Shown piece after piece: positions 17,392-25,356 of a stretch of DNA of 53,148 nucleotides. Within the stretch, counting starts at the first letter, position 1, and every line of letters begins with the position of its first letter. The DNA comes from Niabella sp. (lineage in GTDB: Bacteria > Bacteroidota > Bacteroidia > Chitinophagales > Chitinophagaceae). The notes under the pieces are model-generated. The model did not search any database, was not told the origin of the DNA, and saw nothing but the letters and a program-made list of their open reading frames with translations. The position numbers and the translations under genes were made by a program. The stretch covers positions 1 through 53,148 of the forward strand of contig JAGIAQ010000004.1 in NCBI GenBank assembly GCA_017744795.1, read 5' to 3'.

Positions 17392-18777
17392 ATGAAACCT
17401 GCAACCGCAATATATAAACTCACAGGAATTATTTTAGCAATGGCCTTGCTTCCCGCTTGTAAGGTTACCCAGCCCTACAACTCCTCAAAAAATATAAGCG
17501 ACCAGTTGTACCGGAGTCCGGCAACCAACGACACCGCCACCATTGCAACGCTTCCCTGGAAGCAGTTGTTCACTGACACCAAACTTCAGGTGCTGATTGA
17601 AGAAGGGTTAAATAATAACCTGGACCTAAAAGTAGCCGAAGCAAGAATGGATGCAGCTCGGGCCAATTTAACGCAGGCCAACCTGGCCTACCTGCCTTCG
17701 CTGCAAGGCAATGCCAGCGCGGGGTTTTACAAACCTTCCGGCGTTCAGAATATCGCCAAACAAATAGATCAGCTTTACCTCAGCTCCTCCTGGCAGGTAG
17801 ATATCTGGGGTAAATTAAAGAGTCTGAAACGTGCGGCACTCGCTGCCTTCTTACAAAGTGATGCGTACAAAAGAGCCGTACAAACGCAGCTGGTAGCCAA
17901 TATCGCTTCCAGCTACTACGCATTGATGGCCTATGACGCGGAACTAAGTATGACCCAGGCCACGCTTCAAAACCGGAAAGAAGATGTAAAGACGATGCAG
18001 CTTTTAAAAGACGGGGATGTGGTTACCGGCGCCGCCGTAGTGCAAAGCGCCGCCAACCAATATTCAGTAGAAGTAACCATCCCGGATATCAAACAAAACA
18101 TCCGGCAAACAGAGAACCTCATCTCTAACCTTATCGGTCGCAACCCCGGACCAGTGGAGCGGGATAGTTTATCGAACGAACCCATTCCTAACAACCTGGC
18201 TACGGGTGTACCGGCGCAACTGTTGGCCAACCGCCCCGATGTGCAGCAGGCGGAGTACCAGTTACGCAATGCTTTTGAAATGGTAAATGTGGCGCGTACT
18301 TATTTCTACCCTTCCCTTACCATTACAGGTCAGGCAGGACTTTATAATACCAGTATCAACAATTTTTTTAATGGGTCTTCTTTTTTGGCCAATATTATCG
18401 GGGGGTTGGTACAGCCCATTTTCAGCAACGGGCAAAACAAGCAGCGAATAGCCGTAGCCAAAGCGCAGCAGAAGGAATACGCCGCTGATTTTCAGAAAAC
18501 CATGTTAGCGGCCGGCATGGAAGTATCTAATGCATTGTATCAATACCAGGCAGCGGCCGATAAAAAAGCCGCACGCACACAACAACTGGAGAATCTTGAA
18601 AAAGCCGTTTCCTTTACCAAGCAATTATTAAAGTATTCCAACAAGGCAAATTATACTGATGTGCTCACCTCCGAGCAAAGCCTGCTGGCGGCGCAGTTAA
18701 GCAGCATCAACGATAAGCTGGAACAATTACAGGCTATTGTGGCACTTTACTCAAGTTTGGGGGGTGGTTGGAAATGA
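17392..18777 (+). CDS. TolC-like outer-membrane efflux channel (NodT family)
   Basis: This 461-aa lipoprotein (lipobox LPAC, C23) is the outer-membrane channel of the RND system. Two outer-membrane-efflux repeats are visible: the first from about 60 with LEEGLNNNLDLKVAEARMDAA-type helices, and the second from about 260 with LLANRPDVQQAEYQLRNAFEMV. Beta-strand segments such as YPSLTITGQAGLY lie between. NodT-type channels are lipidated like this one. It follows the pump after 94 nt in the same direction, so it completes a tripartite efflux operon. A dispersed repeat with inverted ends lies right after the stop. Confidence 0.95.
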   Translation: MKPATAIYKLTGIILAMALLPACKVTQPYNSSKNISDQLYRSPATNDTATIATLPWKQLFTDTKLQVLIEEGLNNNLDLKVAEARMDAARANLTQANLAYLPSLQGNASAGFYKPSGVQNIAKQIDQLYLSSSWQVDIWGKLKSLKRAALAAFLQSDAYKRAVQTQLVANIASSYYALMAYDAELSMTQATLQNRKEDVKTMQLLKDGDVVTGAAVVQSAANQYSVEVTIPDIKQNIRQTENLISNLIGRNPGPVERDSLSNEPIPNNLATGVPAQLLANRPDVQQAEYQLRNAFEMVNVARTYFYPSLTITGQAGLYNTSINNFFNGSSFLANIIGGLVQPIFSNGQNKQRIAVAKAQQKEYAADFQKTMLAAGMEVSNALYQYQAAADKKAARTQQLENLEKAVSFTKQLLKYSNKANYTDVLTSEQSLLAAQLSSINDKLEQLQAIVALYSSLGGGWK

Positions 18778-18779
18778 CG

Positions 18780-18845
18780 GTTGCCGGGAAGCCGGAAATG
18801 CGGGAAGATGTTGTTTCCAACTTACCGCCTTTGCGTCTTTCCGGC
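18780..18845. repeat. Dispersed repeat after the efflux operon, with terminal inverted arms
   Basis: The first 24 nt are identical to 12627-12650. GCCGGAAA (18791-18798) pairs with TTTCCGGC (18838-18845) across a 39-nt loop. A related GCCGGGAAGGCGG...CCGGCTTTCCGGC arrangement occurs at 30455-30525. It sits 2 nt past the tolC-like stop and could double as a weak terminator, but no T-run follows. Confidence 0.6.
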
Positions 18846-18972
18846 GACATTACTTCTAACCGGATCTTGCGGATAGCTATAGGTCATAATAGCCAACTAC
18901 TAAGCTATTTTATCCCATCCATATAAAATATGCTGATTTTTTTCGAATATTATCTTCTGAAAAAAATCATTT

Positions 18973-20478
18973 ATGCGTATCCTGTCTTTTACCGCTACAG
19001 TACTGGTTCTGGCTGTTACAATTGTTGCCTTTATTCATACCAAACAATGGCAATCAAAATTTGTGCAAGTCAACCCCGACGGCAGTCTGCACTACACTCC
19101 TGATGAGCGCGGCAATACCCTGCCCGATTTCAGCCGCGTAGGATACAAAACAGGAAATGTTCCCATCCCGGATGTTCGGGTCGTTCAAACGATCGCACCC
19201 GGACCCGATGCAGCAACCGCAATACAAAATGCTATTGATGCACTGTCAAAAAAACCGGTGGGACCGGATGCCTTTCGCGGAGCCATTTTATTAAAAAAAG
19301 GAACCTACCCCATCCCGGACAATATTAAGATCCGCGCCAGCGGAATTGTATTGCGTGGTGAAGGCGATGAAACCATATTAGTAGCAGAAGGAAATGACAA
19401 AAGGGCCCTGATCAACGTTTCAGGTACGGGCGATGCCAAGGAAGTAAAAGATACCCGCACAGTTGTTACTGACGATTATGTACCGGTAGGTGCCAAATCC
19501 TTTACAGTGGCCAATGCTGCCGGCTACAAACCAGGCGATGCTATCATTATTCACTGGGCGGCCAAACAGCAATGGATCGAAGACCTGAAGATGAACCAAA
19601 TCGAAACGCGGCCCGGGACCAAACAATGGCAGGCATCCGAATATGATTTTAAATTTCAACGGATCGTTACAAAAGTATCCGGCAACACCGTGTTCACAGA
19701 CAATCCGGTGGTAATGGCAATGGAATCAAAATATAATACTGCTGAAATTTATAAATATGGTTTTGATGGCCGGATAGCAAATGTAGGTGTGGAAAATCTG
19801 TATTGTGCTTCTGCTTATACTTCCGATACTTCCGAAGAGCATTCCTGGGATGCGGTGTTGTTTAATAAAATTGAAAACGGGTGGGTTCGTAAAGTAACTG
19901 CACGCTACTTTGCCTATTCCTGTGTAAACCTGGGCGGACTGGCTAAAAACATAACCGTAACAGATTGTTATTGCTTTGATCACAAATCGATCATTACCGG
20001 GGGCCGCCGTTACTCTTTTAACAACAGTGGCCAGCAAAACCTTTTCATGAATTGTAAAGCAAAAGACGGGCGGCATGATTATGTAACCGGTGCAAAAGTT
20101 TGTGGGCCCAATGTTTTTTATAATTGTACCGCATCTGTTACCCATGCCGACATTGGTCCGCACCACCGCTGGGCGATGGGGACTTTATATGACAACATAG
20201 TTACGGATGGAGAAATCAATATCCAGGACCGGGGCAATTGGGGCAGCGGGCACGGATGGTCGGGCGTCAACCAGATCCTTTGGAATTGTTCGGCAAAAAA
20301 GGCTACTGTACAAAGTCCCTGGGTATCCGGAACAAACTATTGTATCGGTCTTAAGGGGCAAAAAGCCCCCGGAAGGCTGGCAGGAAGACCCGACGGTGTA
20401 TGGGAAGGGCAAAATCAGGATGGATTGGAACCAAAATCGTTATATGCCGCACAGCTTAAAGCAAGAAAAGACCTATAA
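18973..20478 (+). CDS. Secreted right-handed beta-helix protein (pectate-lyase-3-like)
   Basis: The 501-aa protein starts with a hydrophobic stretch (about 5-22) that is a signal peptide or N-terminal anchor. From about 70 (PGPDAATAIQNAIDALSKK) it follows the N-terminal pattern of pectate-lyase-superfamily beta-helix proteins, then GAILLKKGTYPI and the repeating NGWVRKVTARYF / NITVTDCYCFD / QNLFMNCKAKDG turns of a right-handed parallel beta-helix up to about 420. Cysteine-rich coils and DIGPHHRWAMG are conserved-looking but I cannot name a CAZy family or catalytic residues. It is the only plus-strand gene facing the minus-strand PUL and probably contributes to it. Lyase, hydrolase or binding role are all open. 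Confidence 0.7.
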   Translation: MRILSFTATVLVLAVTIVAFIHTKQWQSKFVQVNPDGSLHYTPDERGNTLPDFSRVGYKTGNVPIPDVRVVQTIAPGPDAATAIQNAIDALSKKPVGPDAFRGAILLKKGTYPIPDNIKIRASGIVLRGEGDETILVAEGNDKRALINVSGTGDAKEVKDTRTVVTDDYVPVGAKSFTVANAAGYKPGDAIIIHWAAKQQWIEDLKMNQIETRPGTKQWQASEYDFKFQRIVTKVSGNTVFTDNPVVMAMESKYNTAEIYKYGFDGRIANVGVENLYCASAYTSDTSEEHSWDAVLFNKIENGWVRKVTARYFAYSCVNLGGLAKNITVTDCYCFDHKSIITGGRRYSFNNSGQQNLFMNCKAKDGRHDYVTGAKVCGPNVFYNCTASVTHADIGPHHRWAMGTLYDNIVTDGEINIQDRGNWGSGHGWSGVNQILWNCSAKKATVQSPWVSGTNYCIGLKGQKAPGRLAGRPDGVWEGQNQDGLEPKSLYAAQLKARKDL

Positions 20479-20502
20479 GATCTTAAAAACCTTATAGGTC
20501 TT
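20468..20502. terminator. Bidirectional hairpin between convergent genes, overlapping a stop codon
   Basis: A perfect 12-bp stem, AAGACCTATAAG with CTTATAGGTCTT, encloses 11 nt. The left arm begins inside the last codons of the beta-helix gene and includes its TAA stop; the right arm ends 5 nt before the stop codon of the GH105 gene. It is AT-rich and lacks a clear T-run on either side, so terminator function is likely but not certain. Confidence 0.6.
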
Positions 20503-20507
20503 GATGC

Positions 20508-21647
20508 CTAGCGCAGCAAGGCTGTCGCGCTCCACAGCAACGGGGCCTGACCATGCAGGTCGCCGGTATTACGTTTGCGATCCAGGTAATATTGATGATC
20601 ATTTTTCTTGTTGGTCCCCTCGCATACATCCGTAATATCATTATCGGCATTGATATATTTGACCAGGGAAAGCCAGGCTTTGCATGCCGCTGGTGCATAT
20701 ACTTTTTGATCCAGCCAACCTTCTTTTACCCCCGTTATAAAAGCGCAGGTAAACATGCCTGTGGCAGAAGTTTCTTTCCATGAATTTGGGTCATCGATCA
20801 GCTGCCGCCACATGCCGTCTTCAGCCTGGTACTTCAATAAAGTAGCCATCATTTTTTTATACCCTGCCAGGATCCGTTCCCGGTTCGGGTTGTTCTTAGG
20901 CAGTGAGCGCAACAATTCACTCATTCCTACGGCCATCCAGCCATCTCCACGGCCCCAGTAATAGGGTACATCCGGTGCATGATAAAATAAACCATTAGGC
21001 TGTTGCAGCGAGTCAAGATAAAAGACCATTTCCTTAGCGGCACGGTCAATATATTTTTGATCACCGGTAGCACGGTAGGCCTGCGCCTGAACCGCGGTGA
21101 TCATAAACATATCATCGATCCACAAACGGGTTTGCCAGGTCAACCCCTTATCATAAAAACGACGCGAGTCAGCCGTAACGCGTTTTCCTTCGGGCGGTCC
21201 CCATTGTTTATCTGCTATTGATTTTCCAATTTTCAAATAACGGGGGTCTTTTGTTTGCATATATAATTCCAAAGGCACCGCGCCAAACACGGTATAGTCC
21301 ACGTGATCCGGTACAGGGATCAATGTATCCTGACTGCCGAATAACGGTTCAAAACGTTCTGCTAATTGTTTTGTCAGCATTTTATTGCCGGTCTGTTTTG
21401 CGAAGATCAGGGCGCCATACCAGGTGCAGGTTTCGGGATAAATGATCACTTTTGGCGGACGCACCGTATTAAAACCGGCATGTGGCGATGCTACAAACCG
21501 GGCAGCAATCCGGTCTCCGATCTCTTTCGGCGAAGTTCCCTGTGGCCAGTTTTTAAATGCTTCGATTTTTGAAGATTGCGCATAAACCGGGGCGCTGCCG
21601 GATAAAGCGGCAACAGCGGTTGCGAGCAAAATGTGAACTACTTTCAT
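20508..21647 (-). CDS. GH105 unsaturated uronyl hydrolase
   Basis: The 379-aa secreted protein (signal peptide 1-23, ending VYAQ) has the (alpha/alpha)6-barrel of the PF07470 GH88/GH105 group. Typical motifs are WQTRLWIDDMFM (171-182) with the candidate catalytic aspartate at 178-179, GRGDGWM (232-238), and ETSATGMFTCAFI in the second half. GH105 enzymes hydrate the 4,5-unsaturated uronyl residue left by lyases on rhamnogalacturonan, ulvan or related products. It is the last gene of the minus-strand PUL array, separated from the esterase gene by 257 nt that holds a 146-bp repeat. It is placed in GH105 and not GH88 because HDxGF and HQGYSD signatures are absent. Confidence 0.9.
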   Translation of the reverse strand: MKVVHILLATAVAALSGSAPVYAQSSKIEAFKNWPQGTSPKEIGDRIAARFVASPHAGFNTVRPPKVIIYPETCTWYGALIFAKQTGNKMLTKQLAERFEPLFGSQDTLIPVPDHVDYTVFGAVPLELYMQTKDPRYLKIGKSIADKQWGPPEGKRVTADSRRFYDKGLTWQTRLWIDDMFMITAVQAQAYRATGDQKYIDRAAKEMVFYLDSLQQPNGLFYHAPDVPYYWGRGDGWMAVGMSELLRSLPKNNPNRERILAGYKKMMATLLKYQAEDGMWRQLIDDPNSWKETSATGMFTCAFITGVKEGWLDQKVYAPAACKAWLSLVKYINADNDITDVCEGTNKKNDHQYYLDRKRNTGDLHGQAPLLWSATALLR

Positions 21648-21718
21648 ATATTATTTTTAAATTGTTTTTAACCACATAGACAGATAGAATTTAATCTCGT
21701 TGAGGCTTTCAAATTTCA

Positions 21719-21864
21719 TTGCATCTCCCGCAGATAACGCCGATTTTTTGCGCAGATTTTCGCAGAAAATCAATCTGCGGATATCAGCGGTGCATTAGAT
21801 CTGCTTAAAATCAGCGGGAAAGCCAGGTTCAACATTCTTTCTATAAAAAGTTTAAACAACTTCA
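21719..21864. repeat. 146-bp dispersed repeat, copy 2
   Basis: This is the second copy of the element at 6166-6311, same length and same orientation, about 90% identical by eye. It fills most of the gap between the SASA-type esterase gene and GH105, so it lies inside the presumed PUL transcript. It encodes nothing recognisable. Confidence 0.85.
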
Positions 21865-21904
21865 CTATATTCATATCTATGTGTTCATATTTAAATGCCG
21901 ATTT

Positions 21905-23425
21905 TTATTTCTGATTAATAGTCGCACCCGGCCAGTCGTCTGTTCGAAAGGGAGAAGCCGGCAACCCGTTTTTATTATACAAAGTTGCATGCGGAAAATT
22001 GACCCAGCCAAAACGAACGGCCATGGGCTCCTTCACGTTGTTGCTCCAGACCACTACCGTATTTCCCTCAATATGCGCTTCGGCAGGAACAAAGTTCCGG
22101 TCGTTACCGGCAACAGTAAAACCGGTAAGCCCCTCCTTTCCAGCCACCAGTCCATCACCTGCAAATGAAAAGTAAACTTTAACTCTATTCCCATCCCGCT
22201 TCATCAACTGATACATCGGACCCGAATAGACTACCTGCTTCCCGTAATCCTTTGCCAATGCCCATAAGGCCAGGCGTTGGCCCACTATTTCTTTATTGCG
22301 CGGATGAATATTCAGTGAATCCCCGGCATCTGTAATTACGGCCATTCCTGTTTTGGGAACTTTTTGATAGGTGAGCAACTGCGCTTCCCGTATCTCGGGA
22401 TTTTGCTTATACTGTGGTGCGATCTGTACAAAATAAAACGGAAAATCGGATCCCCATTCTTTGCGCCAGCTGTTAATTAATGCAGGAAATAATTCACGGT
22501 ACTGGTAAGCCCTGTCGGCATTAGATTCGCCCTGGTACCAGATCACCCCTTTAATTGAAAAAGGGATCAGCGGGTGTATCATGGCGTTATATAATTTGGT
22601 AGGGGACTTTGAGTTCTTCAGTGGATCTATTGGCTTTACAGGTTTTTTGTTTCCGGCAGAATCCTGTTTCCAATGCTCCAGCGCTGTTTCATATTGCTTC
22701 AGCTCATTGGGATAGTTTTTAAGATTGGATTCATACCGTTCCAAAATCGGTGCTAAATCTTTGCCGGCAGCAAGTACATCCTTTCTCACCCATGATTCTG
22801 CAGGTGTACCGCCCCAGGAAGCATGAATTAAACCCACGGGAAAACCCGTTGCCTTCCGCAGTTCACGTCCGAAATAATAGGCCACTGCGGAGAAACCCGC
22901 CACGCTTTGCGGTGTGCAGGCATCCCAGCTGCCGGTTACATCCTGCAACGGCGCTCCGGCTATTTCCTGTTTCACTGTAAACAAGCGTAACATCGGATCG
23001 GTAACTTTTATCACTTCCTGTTCGTAGTTGAAAACACCTGTTCGCCAGCCGGCTCCCTTTGCTAAGGGAAACTCCATGTTCGACTGACCCGAGCACAACC
23101 AAACTTCTCCCAGCAAAACATTCTGAACCGTGAGCTGATTTTGTCCTTTAAAAGTAATGGTATAAGGGCCGCCTGCTGCACTTGTTTTAACGGCGGCTTT
23201 CCAATTTCCTTCCTTATCCGCTGTAACACTTACCGGTTGCATATTCCAGCTGCAGGTGATCTGCACTTTTTCACCCGCATCGGCCCAACCCCAGAGCGTA
23301 ACCGTGCTGCGTTGTTCCAGAACCATATTATCGGCGATGATGGCCGGGAGTTTTACAGCGCCTTGGGTCTCGCTGCAAACAAACAGCAACAGTGCATAAA
23401 AAATATTCTTCCATTTCATTTTCAT
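21905..23425 (-). CDS. Sialate O-acetylesterase-type carbohydrate esterase (SASA/SGNH)
   Basis: The 506-aa secreted protein has a signal peptide of about 22 residues. A beta-sandwich region leads into the SGNH hydrolase with WLCSGQSNMEFPLAKG (109-124), where S115 is the nucleophile, then HASWGGTPAESWV and IWYQGESNADRAYQYR. The catalytic histidine should lie near ITDAGDSLNIHPRNKEIVGQRLA. Members of this family remove O-acetyl groups from sialic acids, xylan or pectic sugars, so the name is only a family label. In this PUL no sialidase is present, hence it more likely deacetylates backbone uronates or side chains. It follows the third GH29 gene after 65 nt. Confidence 0.88.
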   Translation of the reverse strand: MKMKWKNIFYALLLFVCSETQGAVKLPAIIADNMVLEQRSTVTLWGWADAGEKVQITCSWNMQPVSVTADKEGNWKAAVKTSAAGGPYTITFKGQNQLTVQNVLLGEVWLCSGQSNMEFPLAKGAGWRTGVFNYEQEVIKVTDPMLRLFTVKQEIAGAPLQDVTGSWDACTPQSVAGFSAVAYYFGRELRKATGFPVGLIHASWGGTPAESWVRKDVLAAGKDLAPILERYESNLKNYPNELKQYETALEHWKQDSAGNKKPVKPIDPLKNSKSPTKLYNAMIHPLIPFSIKGVIWYQGESNADRAYQYRELFPALINSWRKEWGSDFPFYFVQIAPQYKQNPEIREAQLLTYQKVPKTGMAVITDAGDSLNIHPRNKEIVGQRLALWALAKDYGKQVVYSGPMYQLMKRDGNRVKVYFSFAGDGLVAGKEGLTGFTVAGNDRNFVPAEAHIEGNTVVVWSNNVKEPMAVRFGWVNFPHATLYNKNGLPASPFRTDDWPGATINQK

Positions 23426-23490
23426 AACTTTTTAAATATCTACGCACACGAACAAAATAACAATATTCCTTTTAACGTGCTCACCCGTTT

Positions 23491-25275
23491 TTATTTTATC
23501 GGTTCGACAATAATTGATTTCAGTTTGAATAATTCTTTTCCCTGCTTAAAAGGCTTTACCACAATACGATAGATCCCCGGCTTTGCAACAGTAAAAATAG
23601 CAACCGGGTGTTTTATAAACAGGAGCGGTGCTTTATGGTCATATTCTGATGTACGCAGCGTGCGGAACAAAAAGGTTTTATCCCCTATTTCCAAGCTGCC
23701 TTCCTGGTTGGCGCTCTCCTGCGGGCAGGCATATTCCAGTAACAGTTTGTAATCACCCGGATCGGTAATACGCACAGCAAATCCGGCAGCATCTCCGGGA
23801 TCTAGCATATCTGTTACACAGGTAGTGTGTTTCCAATCACCAAAATAATGACTGTAGGTAAGCGATTGCACTTTTGCATTGCCATTTGTCTTTGCAAAAA
23901 TGGCGTCAATCATATTATTTTCGAACGCGGCCGAAACCGTTACCGGGGCCGTAGCATTATACGCAGACGCAGCGCCCTTGTATTCCACCACCAGCACGGT
24001 GCTGGGGCAATGCACATTTTTAACAGTCGCCATATTTACATAAAGATCCGTTCCCTTTTTTACAAACGGAAGCCTCATTTTCCCATCCAAAGCATACACC
24101 TTTGATACCGTATTTATAAAGCCCGGCACTAATACCGTGTCATTCGCCGGGCGATTCAGCACCTGCAAAAACAACCTGCCCGGCTTTGCTGTGGTAACGC
24201 CCCAAGGCTGCGCCGGGATAAACCCGGCAGTAGAAGCATAAATACTTTCCCCGTTTCTTTTCAGCCATTCACCCGTTGCTTTCAGATACTTTACTGAATA
24301 ATACGGTATATTGCCAAGACCATCAGGCCCCACATTCAGCATCAGGTTTCCCCCTTTTGAAGCTACATTGGCAAGGAGTTTAATGATCTCATCCGACGAT
24401 TTAAAATTCATATCATGCGCGATATAGCCCCAGGAATCATTATGCGTATAGATCGACTCCCAGGCACCGGCAATGGGCACGGGTGGAACTTCCGAATCAC
24501 CGAAATCTTTATAATCACCCAGCCCCTGCCCCACCCGGCTGCTGAATAAACTTTTGGGCTGCAGCTTCCGCAGTTCATTTATAAAGCGCTGCGTTTGTTC
24601 TTTCGTCATGCCCCCGGGCGTATCGAACCATACAATGCCCAATGGACCGTAATTCGTCAGTAGTTCTTTCAATTGCGGAATGGCTTTTTCCCGATAATAC
24701 TGCTGATAGTCTTTTTTTGATTCATCAAAATCCCAGGTATTTCTGCCGCCGTTGGGCTCATGCCAGTCCTGGAACTGTGAGTAATAAAAACCGAATTGTA
24801 TCCCCCGTTTCCGCGCAGCTTCAGACAATGCTTTCATGGGATCTTTTTTATAGGGCGTGGCGTCTACAATATCAAAATGGGTCACTTTAGAATCAAACAT
24901 CGAAAAGCCTTCATGATGTTTGGCGGTTATGACCATATATTTTACACCTGCGTCTTTGGCCAGTTGCGCCCATTCATCTGCGTTAAAGTTTACGGGATTA
25001 AAAGTTGCCGCTACCTGCTCATATTCACGCACGGGTATTTTTGCCTGGTTCATGATCCATTCACCGCTGCCATAATAATTCTTTCCCTGCCAGGTTCCCG
25101 CCAACTTAGAGTAGAGCCCCCAATGGATAAACAATCCAAACTTCGCATCCTTAAACCATTGAATATCCGGGTGCTCTTTTTTTGATGCGGTACTGTCCCA
25201 CATTTCCTCCATACCCTGTGCTCCTGTTGCAAAACAGGTAACAGCAAAGCATACTATAAATAAAATTCGCTTCAT
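23491..25275 (-). CDS. GH29 alpha-L-fucosidase (594 aa) with C-terminal beta-sandwich
   Basis: A signal peptide (about 1-19) precedes the GH29 barrel. Motifs are FGLFIHWGLYSKLAG (46-60), ITAKHHEGFSMFDS (116-129), GFYYSQFQDW (162-171) and GIVWFDTPGG, where D218 is the nucleophile of this retaining family. GNLMLNVGPDGLG follows at the barrel end. The last 160 residues (DPGDYKLLLEY, GIYRIVVKPF) form an extra beta-sandwich, possibly carbohydrate-binding. The enzyme should cleave terminal alpha-L-fucose in the periplasm or outside the cell. It is one of three GH29 paralogues in the locus; the substrate linkage is not predictable from sequence. Confidence 0.94.
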   Translation of the reverse strand: MKRILFIVCFAVTCFATGAQGMEEMWDSTASKKEHPDIQWFKDAKFGLFIHWGLYSKLAGTWQGKNYYGSGEWIMNQAKIPVREYEQVAATFNPVNFNADEWAQLAKDAGVKYMVITAKHHEGFSMFDSKVTHFDIVDATPYKKDPMKALSEAARKRGIQFGFYYSQFQDWHEPNGGRNTWDFDESKKDYQQYYREKAIPQLKELLTNYGPLGIVWFDTPGGMTKEQTQRFINELRKLQPKSLFSSRVGQGLGDYKDFGDSEVPPVPIAGAWESIYTHNDSWGYIAHDMNFKSSDEIIKLLANVASKGGNLMLNVGPDGLGNIPYYSVKYLKATGEWLKRNGESIYASTAGFIPAQPWGVTTAKPGRLFLQVLNRPANDTVLVPGFINTVSKVYALDGKMRLPFVKKGTDLYVNMATVKNVHCPSTVLVVEYKGAASAYNATAPVTVSAAFENNMIDAIFAKTNGNAKVQSLTYSHYFGDWKHTTCVTDMLDPGDAAGFAVRITDPGDYKLLLEYACPQESANQEGSLEIGDKTFLFRTLRTSEYDHKAPLLFIKHPVAIFTVAKPGIYRIVVKPFKQGKELFKLKSIIVEPIK

Positions 25276-25314
25276 ATCTTTTTTTAATTGTCTCCTAAGG
25301 CGACAGAATAATTA

Positions 25315-25335
25315 TGCGAGGCGAGACGCCTCGCA
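25315..25335. repeat. Perfect 9-bp palindromic hairpin
   Basis: TGCGAGGCG and CGCCTCGCA flank the 3-nt loop AGA, giving a very stable stem in the 81-nt gap between the dual-esterase and GH29 genes. On the minus strand no T-run follows, so it looks less like a terminator and more like a repetitive palindrome or an mRNA-stabilising or attenuating hairpin within the PUL transcript. Confidence 0.6.
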
Positions 25336-25356
25336 TAGCTAAGTTTTATTTTTCTT

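Noticed and set aside
25315..25335. Palindrome as an operon terminator
   Set aside because: No T-run follows and the downstream GH29 gene continues in the same direction after a short gap; kept only as a repeat or hairpin.
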